From NCBI GenBank assembly GCA_965204705.1, contig OZ242006.1, positions 4,588,001-4,652,000 of the forward strand: 64,000 nt of DNA, read 5' to 3'. The position numbers and the translations under genes were made by a program. Shown piece after piece: positions 25,456 through 34,646 of the stretch. The stretch is from Bin5 sp965204705. GTDB lineage: Bacteria > Chloroflexota > Anaerolineae > Caldilineales > Caldilineaceae. A model generated the notes under the pieces. It was not told the origin of the DNA. It did not search any database and worked only from the letters and a program-made list of their open reading frames with translations. Positions within the stretch are counted from its first letter, which is position 1, and every line of letters starts with the position of its first letter.

Positions 25456-27366
25456 ATGTCAAAGATTATCGGAATTGATCTGGGCACGACAAACAGCGTC
25501 ATTGCGGTTATGGAGGCGGGCAACCCCGCGGTGATCGCGAATGCGGAGGGCAACCGCACAACGCCGTCGGTGGTTGCATTCTCGAAGAGCGGCGAGCGAC
25601 TGGTCGGGGTGACCGCGAAGAGGCAGGCGGTCGTCAACCCGGAGAACACGATTTATTCGGTGAAGCGTCTGATGGGGCGTCACATTGACGATCCGGAAAC
25701 GAAGCGGACGCAGGCGATGGTATCATACACCAGCGTCGAGGGGCCGAATCACGACGCGCGTGTGCGGGTTCCCATCAAGGATAAGGTGTATACGCCGCAG
25801 GAAATCAGCGCGATGATTCTGAGCAAGCTCAAACGGGATGCGGAGTCCTATTTGGGCGAGGACGTGAAGCAGTCGGTGATCACGGTACCGGCTTACTTCA
25901 ACGACAGCCAGCGTCAGGCTACCAAGGACGCCGGCCAGATCGCCGGGTTGGAGGTGTTGCGCATCATCAACGAGCCGACGGCGGCGGCGCTGGCCTACGG
26001 TCTGGACAAGAATGAGGACGAGACGATCCTGGTCTTTGACCTGGGCGGGGGGACATTTGACGTTTCCGTGCTGGAGGTCGGAGATGGCGTGATCGAGGTA
26101 AAGGCTACGAACGGCGACACGCACCTGGGCGGCGACGACTGGGACGAGGCGATCGTACGCTGGCTGATCGACGAGTTCAAGCGGGAGCAGATGATCGATC
26201 TCGGCCAGGACCGGCAGGCGCTGCAGCGTTTGCGGGAGGCGGCGGAGAAGGCGAAGATCGAACTTTCGAGCACGCCGCAGACGGAGATCAATCTGCCGTT
26301 TATCACGGCGGACAGCACGGGACCGAAGCATCTGCAGCTGACGCTGACGCGGAGCCAGTTCGAGCAGTTGACGTCGGTGCTGGTCGAACGGTTGAAGAAG
26401 CCGTTCCATGCGGCACTGAAGGACGCGGGGCTGACTCCGGGCGAGTTGAACGAGGTCGTCATGGTTGGCGGCTCGACGCGGATGCCGATGATTCAGGAGC
26501 TGGTCAGCAGCCTGACGGGCAAAGAGCCGCACAAGGGCGTCAATCCGGATGAGGTGGTGGCTGTGGGCGCCGCGCTGCAGGCGGGTGTGCTGGGCGGCGA
26601 GGTCAAGGACCTGCTGCTGCTGGACGTGACGCCTCTGAGCCTGGGGCTGGAGACGTTGGGCGGGGTGATGACGACGTTGATCCCGCGCAACACGACGATT
26701 CCAACGAAGAAGACGGAGACGTACAGCACGGCCGAGGACAATCAGACGGCGGTGGACATTCACATATTGCAGGGCGAACGGCCGATGGCGCGCGACAACA
26801 AGACGCTCGGCAACTTCCGGTTGGACGGGATTCCGCCGGCGATGCGGGGCGTGCCGCAGGTCGAGGTCACGTTTGACATTGACGCCAACGGCATCATGAA
26901 CGTGGTGGCGAAGGACAAGGCGACGAGCAAGGAGCAGAGCATCCAGATCACGGCGTCCACGAATCTGAGCGACGATGAGGTGGACCGGTTGGTGCGGGAG
27001 GCAAAAGAGAACGAGACTACTGACTTGCAGCAGCGTCAACTGGTGGAGAGCCGCAACGCGGCGGACAGCCTGATCTACGCGACGGAGAAGTCTTTGGGCG
27101 ACCTGGGCGACCAAGTGCCGCTGTCGGATCGGGAGCAGATCGAACAGACTATCAGCGACCTGCGGGTGGCGATGGAGGGTGAGGACCATGAGCGGATCAC
27201 CAGCCTGACCGAGCAGTTGCAACAGGCAAGTTCTGCGCTGGCGCAGCAGGTGTATCAGCAGCAGTCAGAGGATAACGGAACCGGGCCCGGCGCGGCAGGC
27301 GAAGCGGACGGCACCGGCACGCCTGATGAGGACGATGTGGTGGAAGGCGAGTTTCGGCAGGTGTAG
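25456..27366 (+). CDS. dnaK: Chaperone protein DnaK (Hsp70)
   Basis: An ATP-dependent chaperone of 636 residues. The ATPase domain opens KIIGIDLGTTNSVIAVMEAG and has VPAYFNDSQRQATKDAG near 140, LVFDLGGGTFDVSVLEVG near 192 and the VVMVGGSTRMPMIQ motif near 334. The interdomain linker is KDLLLLDVTPLSLG. The substrate-binding domain and the helical lid follow, with a Gly/Asp-rich tail ending DEDDVVEGEFRQV. A J-domain gene follows on the same strand. No grpE or hrcA is in the window. Confidence 0.97.
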   Translation: MSKIIGIDLGTTNSVIAVMEAGNPAVIANAEGNRTTPSVVAFSKSGERLVGVTAKRQAVVNPENTIYSVKRLMGRHIDDPETKRTQAMVSYTSVEGPNHDARVRVPIKDKVYTPQEISAMILSKLKRDAESYLGEDVKQSVITVPAYFNDSQRQATKDAGQIAGLEVLRIINEPTAAALAYGLDKNEDETILVFDLGGGTFDVSVLEVGDGVIEVKATNGDTHLGGDDWDEAIVRWLIDEFKREQMIDLGQDRQALQRLREAAEKAKIELSSTPQTEINLPFITADSTGPKHLQLTLTRSQFEQLTSVLVERLKKPFHAALKDAGLTPGELNEVVMVGGSTRMPMIQELVSSLTGKEPHKGVNPDEVVAVGAALQAGVLGGEVKDLLLLDVTPLSLGLETLGGVMTTLIPRNTTIPTKKTETYSTAEDNQTAVDIHILQGERPMARDNKTLGNFRLDGIPPAMRGVPQVEVTFDIDANGIMNVVAKDKATSKEQSIQITASTNLSDDEVDRLVREAKENETTDLQQRQLVESRNAADSLIYATEKSLGDLGDQVPLSDREQIEQTISDLRVAMEGEDHERITSLTEQLQQASSALAQQVYQQQSEDNGTGPGAAGEADGTGTPDEDDVVEGEFRQV

Positions 27367-27420
27367 GCGGCGGTTCGAACCAGGATTGCCGTCCTGGGCG
27401 CAATGACGATAGGATGAAGA

Positions 27421-27447
27421 GAAACCGGGCGCCCTGTGCCCGGTTTC
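27421..27447 (+). other. Strong stem-loop between dnaK and the J-domain gene
   Basis: GAAACCGGGC at 27421-27430 pairs perfectly with GCCCGGTTTC at 27438-27447, with a seven-base loop. No T-run follows, so it is more likely a partial terminator, an RNA processing site or a stability element than a full terminator. Confidence 0.6.
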
Positions 27448-27546
27448 GCGTCCGTAGAGATGGTTTCGAGAGCGGGATGGCTGTATTAGTTCGGGGGCAT
27501 CCAGCGGGGTTTGAGGCAAAGGCCAAGATTAGCGGAGAACGGATCA

Positions 27547-28485
27547 GTGGACTATAGGGACTACTACGCAGTGCTGGGCGTGAGCCGGAAGGCGAGCGCT
27601 GATGACATCAAGAAGGCGTATCGCAAGTTGGCGCGCAAGTATCATCCCGATGTCAACGACGGCGATGCGGCTGCTGAACAGAGGTTCAAAGAGATCAGTG
27701 AGGCCTATGCGGTCCTGTCTGACGACGCGAAGCGGCGGACGTACGACAAGTTCGGCGCGCAGTGGAAGCAGTACGAGCAGAGCGGACAGAATTTCGACTG
27801 GTCTCAGTGGTACAATGCCGGCGGTGCGGAGCGTCAGCAGGGGCGGACGGTAAGTCCTGAAGAGTTTGAGCAGATGTTTGGAGGTATGGCCGGAGGCGGC
27901 AGCTCTTTTTCTGATTTCTTTCAGCAGCTATTTGGCGGCATGCCGACGCAGACGCGCAGAGCGACGCGGCAGACGCCTCATCCCAGTTTCGGCCGCCCCA
28001 ACAGCGACCAGACGGTCCCGGTAGAGATAGCGCTGGAAGAGGCGTTCATGGGGACCAAGCGGACGGTGCAGCAGGGCGATTCCCGGTTTGAGGTGACGAT
28101 CCCGGCCGGCGTCAGGACGGGGTCGAAGGTGCGTGCCGGCGACCTGATGATGACGGTGTCGGTCCAGCCGCACAAGGATTTTGAGGTGGTCGGGACCGAT
28201 CTGCGTACGAAGGTTTCGGTAGACCTTTTCGCGGCGCTCCTTGGGGGCGAGGCGCGCGTGAATACGTTGCAAGGGGCGGTGGCCTTGACGATCCCGCCTG
28301 ACACGCAGAACGGGAAGGTATTTCGACTGAAGGGTCAGGGCATGCCGGATGTGAAGGATAGCAAGAATCGGGGTGACTTGCTGGTGGAGGTGGTGGTTGA
28401 GCTGCCTGTGCCTCTCAGCGTGGAAGCCAAGCGACAGTTCGAGAGCTTGCAGCGGGAATCGCCGGATATGGGTAAGCCGTCGTAG
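27547..28485 (+). CDS. DnaJ-like J-domain cochaperone without zinc finger (CbpA/DnaJ2 type)
   Basis: A cochaperone that stimulates DnaK. The J domain (residues about 2-68) begins DYRDYYAVLGVSRKASADDIKKAYRKLARKYHPDV, with the HPD tripeptide intact. A Gly/Phe/Gln-rich region follows to about 150. Then come the two C-terminal peptide-binding domains (VPVEIALEEAFMGTKRTV to the end). The CxxCxGxG zinc-binding region of classical DnaJ is absent. The start is GTG 27547; the frame upstream has no domain. It lies 180 bases after dnaK, separated by the stem-loop. Confidence 0.9.
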   Translation: MDYRDYYAVLGVSRKASADDIKKAYRKLARKYHPDVNDGDAAAEQRFKEISEAYAVLSDDAKRRTYDKFGAQWKQYEQSGQNFDWSQWYNAGGAERQQGRTVSPEEFEQMFGGMAGGGSSFSDFFQQLFGGMPTQTRRATRQTPHPSFGRPNSDQTVPVEIALEEAFMGTKRTVQQGDSRFEVTIPAGVRTGSKVRAGDLMMTVSVQPHKDFEVVGTDLRTKVSVDLFAALLGGEARVNTLQGAVALTIPPDTQNGKVFRLKGQGMPDVKDSKNRGDLLVEVVVELPVPLSVEAKRQFESLQRESPDMGKPS

Positions 28486-28738
28486 AGGCTGCGGCAGGAC
28501 TGTGTGCATGGCGGGGCACGCGTTGCGCGGCGGGGGTTTCGCCCCGATTGCGATCTGACGGGGGGAGTTTCCTGGCTGCTATCGATAAACGGGAGGGCTG
28601 ACGGCACCGAGCCTTAACAGATCGCCAGTTTTGCTCGTCACCAGATCAGGTTGTTGCTACCAGGAATCCGCGCCTCAGGTGCGGGCAGCAACCGGCGGGA
28701 GGTCTGGGGTCGGGGGCGGGCAATTGGGAACCTTTCAG

Positions 28739-30463
28739 ATGCTACCGACAACCCATGCGCATCAACGGTCTGCCTGTGAAAAGAGTTCAGGGGGCGCTGT
28801 CGGAAGGCGCCGTAGCCAGAGTCGACTACAACTTCGTTTCGCCGTTCTGTTAACGGTTGCGGCTGCGCTGGCGGTTGTACTGGCCGCTTGTGGCAGGGTG
28901 GTTAATCCGACAACAGAAGAACCGGATGTCATCGTCATTGCGCCAACTCCCTCAGCTACAGTTGCCCCAGCGACCCCTACAACAGAGCCAACAGCCCCGC
29001 CGCCTACGCCTACACAGGTCCCAGAGCCCACTGAGGAGCCGCCTCTTTTTCCGACACCGGATGTTGATCTGACCGACTACTCGGTCTACGGCGAGACGCT
29101 GCTGGAAGCTTTTGCCGAGGATGCAGCCAGTCTGCCTGGCGCGCCACACTATTTTATCCAGGTCCGCCTTGTGCCGGGTGAGGTTCCGAGGCTGGAGGGT
29201 GTGCAGAGGGTGCGCATCACGAACCAGGAGGAGACCGGTCTCGACGAGCTTTATTTCCGGCTGTATGCCAACTTGCCTGCTTACGGGGGCTCAGCCGAGG
29301 TCAGCCGGGCGCTGGTTGACGGGAAGGCCGCGGTCGTTACGCATCCTTTCGACGGCAGGGTAGTGCATATCCCGCTTGAGGGCGGGCTGGCCGCGGGGGC
29401 GACAGTGGATGTGACGCTCTGGTTTTGGGCCACGCTGCCGACCCAGGTGTACGCGGGTACGGCGGGTGCGGGCCTGTACGGATTTGTGGGGGGCGTCTAT
29501 GACCTGGCCGGCTTCTACCCCACGCTGGCAGTTTATGACCACAGGGGTTGGGACCTGTTCGCCGGGGCGAGCTTCGGTGACTCGCTGTTTGCGGACATCG
29601 GATTCTATCAGGTGGCGTTGACGGCACCTGATACGCTGTCGGTGGTTGCGAGCGGCTCGACGCTGGCGCAGGAAGCCAACGGTGACGGCACGACGACGTG
29701 GCGGATCGCGGCGGGGCCGGTGCGATCCTTCTATGCGGCTGTGACCGACCGCTGGGAGGCGATCAGTGAAGAGGTGGATGGGATTACGGTCAACTCGTAC
29801 TATCCGGTTGGGGGACTGTCATCTGCACAGACGGCGCTGAGCTATACAACGGGAAGCTTGAGCGTCTTTAACCGGTTGTTCGGTCAGTATCCGTATCGCG
29901 AGCTGGATGTCGTGCCGCTGCCGACGACGGCGTTTGGGATGGAGCATGCCGGGATCCTGGCTCTGGCGGCCAACTTTTACGGGGAGGGCGGCGGCGGATT
30001 CAGCATTGCCACGCCGCACGAGGTGGCCCACCAGTGGTTTTTCAATCTGGTCGGCAACGATCAGCCGGATGAGCCGTGGTTGGACGAGTCACTTGCGAAC
30101 TATGCGGTCTATCTCTACTACGAGGCGGTGGCGTGGCCACAGATGCAGACCATGATGATGGAGAATGTCTTCCGCTACCGTTACGATGCGGCGCGAAATT
30201 TAGGGATAGACAGGCCGGTGAGCGGCGCGGTTGTGGGGTTCGATCAGAGTAATTATGTCAACATTATCTACAGTAAGGGCCCACTGTTTTTGCACGCGGT
30301 ACGTGAACGGATTGGTGATGGGGCGTTCTTCGCGGCGATGTTTGACTATGCGCAGACGCATCGCTACGGGATCGCCTATGCCGAGGACCTCTTGAGCGTT
30401 TTCCGGCGGCACAGCGACAGCCCGATCGACGATCTTATCGCTCTCTGGATTTATGGAGAGTGA
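28739..30463 (+). CDS. M1-family metallopeptidase, predicted lipoprotein
   Basis: A zinc peptidase of about 574 residues. A lipoprotein signal peptide (LLTVAAALAVVLAAC) is followed by a Thr/Pro-rich linker of about 60 residues. The M1-like beta domain comes next, then the catalytic domain. The zinc motif is HEVAH at 427-431, with the third ligand Glu450 in WLDESLANY, the exact HExxH-18-E spacing of the gluzincins. The GAMEN motif reads GMEHAGI. The start is uncertain because the frame opens upstream at 28631; the ATG at 28739 is the last one before the signal peptide. About 250 bases before it (28486-28738) show no gene. Confidence 0.85.
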   Translation: MLPTTHAHQRSACEKSSGGAVGRRRSQSRLQLRFAVLLTVAAALAVVLAACGRVVNPTTEEPDVIVIAPTPSATVAPATPTTEPTAPPPTPTQVPEPTEEPPLFPTPDVDLTDYSVYGETLLEAFAEDAASLPGAPHYFIQVRLVPGEVPRLEGVQRVRITNQEETGLDELYFRLYANLPAYGGSAEVSRALVDGKAAVVTHPFDGRVVHIPLEGGLAAGATVDVTLWFWATLPTQVYAGTAGAGLYGFVGGVYDLAGFYPTLAVYDHRGWDLFAGASFGDSLFADIGFYQVALTAPDTLSVVASGSTLAQEANGDGTTTWRIAAGPVRSFYAAVTDRWEAISEEVDGITVNSYYPVGGLSSAQTALSYTTGSLSVFNRLFGQYPYRELDVVPLPTTAFGMEHAGILALAANFYGEGGGGFSIATPHEVAHQWFFNLVGNDQPDEPWLDESLANYAVYLYYEAVAWPQMQTMMMENVFRYRYDAARNLGIDRPVSGAVVGFDQSNYVNIIYSKGPLFLHAVRERIGDGAFFAAMFDYAQTHRYGIAYAEDLLSVFRRHSDSPIDDLIALWIYGE

Positions 30464-30474
30464 GGGATAGACAG

Positions 30475-31284
30475 ATGAGAAGCTTCCCCTTTGCCTCGCG
30501 GTGGCGGCGGGGTCAGGACGCCGCGGCTGACATTCTTTCCCAGCAGGAACACCGTCCCTGGCCTCTGCCCGACCGGGCGTGGTTCATGTTTCAGTCGTGG
30601 CAGGACCTTCTGTTTGCGCACTGGCCGATTCCCGCCGCGGATATCGAACGGTTGTTGCCGTCCGGCCTGGTTTTGGACAGGTACGAGAATGAGGCGTGGG
30701 TGACTTTGGTACCTTTTCGTATGTCCGGTGTGCGGCAGCGGTTTACGCCGGCGGCGCCGTGGGTTTCCGCTTTCCCGGAACTAAATGTGCGTACATACGT
30801 AAAGGGTAGCAGTGCGAAGGAGCCCAAGCCGGGCGTGTTCTTTTTCAGCCTGGACGCGGGCAACCCGCTGGCGGTGGCGATGGCGCGGAGGTCGTATCAT
30901 CTGCCGTATTTTCGGGCACAGATGGTGTGCAGGCTCACAGATGAAGGCATTCGTTACTCCAGCAAGCGTACACACAGGGGCGCGCCGGAGGCGGAGTTCA
31001 GGGCAGTCTACCGGCCGACGGGGCCGGTCTATGGTGCGGAGCCCAGTTCGCTGGAAAAGTGGCTGATCGAGAGGTACTGTCTGTACAGTGTGGACAGAGG
31101 CGGGCGCGTTTATCGTGGTGAGATCCACCATCGTCCCTGGCCGCTACAGCCGGCGGAGGCGGAGTTCGAGCGCAATTGGGTGGCGCAGGCGCACGGGATA
31201 TTTCTTCCTGATAGAGAGCCCCTGCTCCATTTCGCCAAGAGGTTGGATGTGTTGGCCTGGCGGATAGAGGAAGTGAGTGAATGA
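30475..31284 (+). CDS. DUF2071 (YqjF-like) protein
   Basis: A soluble protein of about 269 residues matching the DUF2071 family. It shows WFMFQSWQDLLFAHWPIPAADIERLLPSGL at the start, then WVTLVPFRMSGVR, FPELNVRTYV and a phenylalanine-rich FFFSLDAGNPLAV. The fold is related to the acetoacetate decarboxylase-like group; no enzymatic role is known to me. The start is ATG 30475 with GAGGGA upstream. A GTG at 30460 overlapping the previous stop is an alternative. The next gene overlaps by four bases, so the two are coupled. Confidence 0.82.
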   Translation: MRSFPFASRWRRGQDAAADILSQQEHRPWPLPDRAWFMFQSWQDLLFAHWPIPAADIERLLPSGLVLDRYENEAWVTLVPFRMSGVRQRFTPAAPWVSAFPELNVRTYVKGSSAKEPKPGVFFFSLDAGNPLAVAMARRSYHLPYFRAQMVCRLTDEGIRYSSKRTHRGAPEAEFRAVYRPTGPVYGAEPSSLEKWLIERYCLYSVDRGGRVYRGEIHHRPWPLQPAEAEFERNWVAQAHGIFLPDREPLLHFAKRLDVLAWRIEEVSE

Positions 31285-32117
31285 ACGTAATTTCCGAGAT
31301 ATTCGATACGGTATTGAACCTGTTACGCAGCGAAGGCCTGCAGGAATGGGGCGTTTGGAGTTATCCACTGCTGACCGTGCTGGTGATCCTGGAGGGGCGG
31401 ATTGTGACGCTGCTGGCGGCGGTGGCGGCTTCGCTGGGGTATATGCGGCTGCCGCCGGTTATGATCAGCGCGATCGTTGGGGGGATCGTTGCCGACGGCC
31501 TGTGGTATTTGCTTGGCTACAAGTATGGGAAAGAGCTGGTCTTGCGCTATGGCCGCTGGCTGGGGCTGCGGCGTCATCATCTGGAGCAGGTGCAGTCGGA
31601 GATGCGGGAGCACGGGCCCAGACTGCTGTTTGTGGCCAAAGCGTTTTCGGTGCTTGTGATCCCGGTGCTGGTTGCGGCCGGTGTGGCGCGGGTGCCTTTC
31701 CGGCGCTGGTTTCCGATCGTCCTATTAGGTGAGCTGGTGTGGGTGCCGGCGCTGGCGGTGATCGGTTTCCAGACTGCGGAGGTGGTGCGCCGGGTGGAGT
31801 TGGGTCTGCACTATCTGCCGCTGGCGGGCGGCGCGGCGCTGCTGGTCCTGGTGCTGGTGGGGGCGCGGCGGCTGAAGGCGGGGAGAGCGGGGGCAAGGGT
31901 CGCTCGAAGGCGACAAGGCGTTGGATGGCGACTTCCGGTGTCCTGGCCCGATGCTTATATCGCTTATCAGACGGAGGTTGCTCCGATTCTGCATAGTTAC
32001 GGAAGTATCGCGGCCGGCAGCTTGAGTCGAGTGGTTTCGCCGCTGCGGCAGGAGATGGTTGTGGCGAGGGTTTCCGGACGCAGAGGTCGCAGGGATGTAT
32101 ATTACCGCGGTTGGTAG
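31281..32117 (+). CDS. DedA-family membrane protein
   Basis: A 278-residue integral membrane protein of the DedA/VTT group, thought to be lipid scramblases or undecaprenyl-phosphate/phospholipid flippases. Family features are the acidic start of the first re-entrant region (VILEGRIVTLLAAVAASLGYM), GGIVADGLWYLLGYKYG with its conserved G and D, and FVAKAFSVLVIPVLVAAGVARVPFRRW. It continues for about 80 residues past the conserved domain with a basic, non-membrane tail. The start overlaps the DUF2071 stop (ATGA). A strong terminator follows. Confidence 0.85.
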   Translation: MNVISEIFDTVLNLLRSEGLQEWGVWSYPLLTVLVILEGRIVTLLAAVAASLGYMRLPPVMISAIVGGIVADGLWYLLGYKYGKELVLRYGRWLGLRRHHLEQVQSEMREHGPRLLFVAKAFSVLVIPVLVAAGVARVPFRRWFPIVLLGELVWVPALAVIGFQTAEVVRRVELGLHYLPLAGGAALLVLVLVGARRLKAGRAGARVARRRQGVGWRLPVSWPDAYIAYQTEVAPILHSYGSIAAGSLSRVVSPLRQEMVVARVSGRRGRRDVYYRGW

Positions 32118-32188
32118 GAGAGAATATCCGGGGGCAGACGCGAGGCGATAGAGGGTTGACAACGCCATATTGCGATGCGGAGAGGGCA

Positions 32189-32225
32189 GGAGAGAGTAGC
32201 TGGTTGCTACTCTCTCCTTTTGTTT
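32189..32225 (+). terminator. Rho-independent terminator
   Basis: A perfect twelve-pair stem, GGAGAGAGTAGC with GCTACTCTCTCC, loop TGGTT, followed by TTTTGTTT. It ends the plus-strand dnaJ/DUF2071/DedA run and lies just past the end of the convergent LRR gene. Confidence 0.93.
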
Positions 32226-32232
32226 GCACTGA

Positions 32233-34545
32233 CTATTCGGCGCAGAAGGGTAGGTGGATGACGTCGAGGTCGTTGTGGAGGACTCGGCTCAGGCTTACGG
32301 GAATGCAGCCGCTAAGCTGATTGCCGCCGAGGCTGAACCCTTGCAGCAGGGCGAGGTTGCCCAGCACCGATGGTATATCCCCGCTTAGCTGGTTGTCATT
32401 CAGGTAGAGCCAGGTCAGATGGGCAAGACTCCCCAGTTCGGAAGGAATCGGGCCACTGAGCTCATTTTCGCGCAGGAACAGGATGCGCAGATTGGTGAGG
32501 CGACCGAGTTCGGAGGGTATCGATCCGCTTAGTTCATTTTCGTCGAGGTCGAGGACTCGTAGTTGGGTCAGATTGCCGAGCTCGGGGGGGATAGGGCCGC
32601 TCAACTCGTTCTCGTCGAGATAGAGGGTGCGTACTTCGGCGAGGTTGCCCAACTCGGGTGGAATGGGGCCGGTCAGACTGTTCTCCTCAAGGGAAAAGAG
32701 GCTCACGCTTACGAGATTACCCAATTCAGGCGGGATAGGGCCGGTGAGCCGGTTTTCTTCGAGGTAGAGTGTACGAAGTTCTGCCAGGTTGCCGAGCTGA
32801 GGGGGGATGGCTCCGGTCAGTCGGTTTTCGTCGATGAAGAGGGTCCGCAAGGCGGCGAGGTTGCCGAGTTGGGACGGGATTGGCCCACTCAGCTGGTTTC
32901 CGGTGAGGTCGAGCCGTTCCAGATTGGTGAGGTTGCCCAGTTCGGGGGGGATCGGGCCTGTCAGCCGATTGCGGTCGAGGTCCAGGGTCGTCAGGTGGGT
33001 CAAGTAGCCTATTTCGGGCGGGATTGGACCGGTAAGTTGATTGTCGTCGATGACCAGCCTTTTCAGGTGGGAAAGGCGGCCTATCACGGCCGAGATCGAA
33101 CCGCTTAGTTGATTGCCGCGCAGGTCCAGGCTGGTAACGCGGCCGTTGAGGTCAGTGGTTACGCCGTACCATGTGCTGAGCGGCTCGTCGCTGAGCCAGT
33201 TTTCACTGTTTACCCAGTCGTCTCCGCCAAAAGAGATGTAAAGTGAGGTGAGCGCGGCGCGGTCCAAGCCCTGCAGGGCTTGATGCGTAAGGGTCCTCAG
33301 GGAAACGCGGTAGAGAGCGAACAGGAGATCTCCGTTCAGCCCGAAAAGGGATTCCGAATCCGGCCCTGATTCCGCAGTTGAAGGACAGAATGACAGGTCC
33401 AACTGGTCACTGTCGATGGCAGCGGCGCTACTCCAGCTGGCGGGAATGCAGCCGGTCAGCCGATTTCCCTGGATATTCCACTCTTTCAGCTGGGGGATAC
33501 CGCCCAGTTCCGGGGGAATCTCGCCACTCAACTCGTTTTCGGCCAGTTGGAGAGACTGCAGGCGCTGGAGATTGCCCAGTTCGGGCGGGATAGACCCACT
33601 CAACTCATTGTCATTAAGCAGTAGGGTCCGCAGTTGGGAGAGGTTGCCCAGTTCCGGCGGGATTGGTCCGCTCAGACCGCATTCGTCAAGATAGAGGGAG
33701 CGCAGTTGGGTGAGGTTGCCCAGCTCGGCCGGGATCGGGCCGCTCAGATCATTTTCGTCGAGATCGAGCGAGCGCAGTTGGGTGAGGTTACCCAACTCGG
33801 GTGGAATCGATCCGGTCAGGTTGTTCTCTTCGAGAGACATGGCGCGCAGGTGGGTGAGATTGCCCAACTCGGGAGGGATTTCGCCACTCAGCTGATTCTC
33901 CTCGATGAACAGTGTTTGCAGGTTGGCGAGGAAACCCAGTTGGGGCGGGATAGCTCCGATCAACTGGTTTTCGTCGAAGTAGAGGGTTCGCAGCTCTGTG
34001 AGGCTGCCAATTTCAGGTGGGATGGACCCACTCAACTGATTGCCCGAAAGGTCCAGCCGCTCCAGCAGCAGGAGGTTTCCCAGTGTCGGAGGAATCGATC
34101 CGGTCAGTTGGTTCCTGTCGAGGTCCAGCCATTGCAGTTGGGCCAGGTTTCCCAGCTCCGGGGGAATGTCGCCGCTCAAGAGGTTGTCGTCGATCACGAG
34201 TTGTTCCAAATGGGTGAGGGAACCCAACTGCGGAGGGATGGCGCCATTCAATCGATTTCCGCGCAGTCTGAGCCGCGTGACGCGGCCGCTGTCGTCTGTG
34301 GTGACGCCGTACCAAGCGCTGAGCGGTTTGTCTGTCAGCCAGTTACGATTGTTCACCCAGTTTTCGCCGTCTGTGGCGTTGAATAACGCGGTCAGGGCGA
34401 CGCGGTCGGCGTCAATGTTGGACTGTTGATCGCCTTGGGCGTATATGGTGGTCACGGTCGCAGATTGGGTGAGAGCGATGAGAAAAGCGACCAACAAGAG
34501 AGCGCGTCGGTGGGGAAGCGAAAAATTGAAACGTCTCTTTTGCAT
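32233..34545 (-). CDS. Exported leucine-rich-repeat protein, internally duplicated
   Basis: A 770-residue secreted protein. After a signal peptide come two complete LRR arrays. Each starts with an N-cap (NATDGENWVNNRNWL near 52 and SFGGDDWVNSENWL near 440) and a WYGVTTD motif. Each continues with about 24-residue repeats of the plant-type pattern IPPELGNLxxLxxLxLxxNxLxG. Each ends in a C-cap with paired cysteines (LTGCIPASW to SFCPS, and LSGCIPVSL to PFCAE). The gene is thus a tandem duplication of a whole LRR domain. It presumably binds protein or glycan outside the cell. No membrane anchor or sorting motif is seen. Confidence 0.88.
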   Translation of the reverse strand: MQKRRFNFSLPHRRALLLVAFLIALTQSATVTTIYAQGDQQSNIDADRVALTALFNATDGENWVNNRNWLTDKPLSAWYGVTTDDSGRVTRLRLRGNRLNGAIPPQLGSLTHLEQLVIDDNLLSGDIPPELGNLAQLQWLDLDRNQLTGSIPPTLGNLLLLERLDLSGNQLSGSIPPEIGSLTELRTLYFDENQLIGAIPPQLGFLANLQTLFIEENQLSGEIPPELGNLTHLRAMSLEENNLTGSIPPELGNLTQLRSLDLDENDLSGPIPAELGNLTQLRSLYLDECGLSGPIPPELGNLSQLRTLLLNDNELSGSIPPELGNLQRLQSLQLAENELSGEIPPELGGIPQLKEWNIQGNRLTGCIPASWSSAAAIDSDQLDLSFCPSTAESGPDSESLFGLNGDLLFALYRVSLRTLTHQALQGLDRAALTSLYISFGGDDWVNSENWLSDEPLSTWYGVTTDLNGRVTSLDLRGNQLSGSISAVIGRLSHLKRLVIDDNQLTGPIPPEIGYLTHLTTLDLDRNRLTGPIPPELGNLTNLERLDLTGNQLSGPIPSQLGNLAALRTLFIDENRLTGAIPPQLGNLAELRTLYLEENRLTGPIPPELGNLVSVSLFSLEENSLTGPIPPELGNLAEVRTLYLDENELSGPIPPELGNLTQLRVLDLDENELSGSIPSELGRLTNLRILFLRENELSGPIPSELGSLAHLTWLYLNDNQLSGDIPSVLGNLALLQGFSLGGNQLSGCIPVSLSRVLHNDLDVIHLPFCAE

Positions 34546-34646
34546 GGTTAAGCGTCCTTTTCACACAGTGTACTGATTCTCAGAGATATGTTCAGCAGTC
34601 CGTCGGCAGGTATACGGGCGTTCCTGCGCATGTAGACTTTCGGGTT

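Noticed and set aside
25723..27222. Minus-strand open frame of 499 codons opposite dnaK
   Set aside because: Antisense shadow of dnaK; composition is Arg/Gln/His-rich and no domain is visible. Long antisense frames in dnaK are a known artefact.
27370..27420. tRNA-like GGTTCGAACC after dnaK
   Set aside because: Only a T-loop-like motif is present; no acceptor, D or anticodon stem can be built around it.
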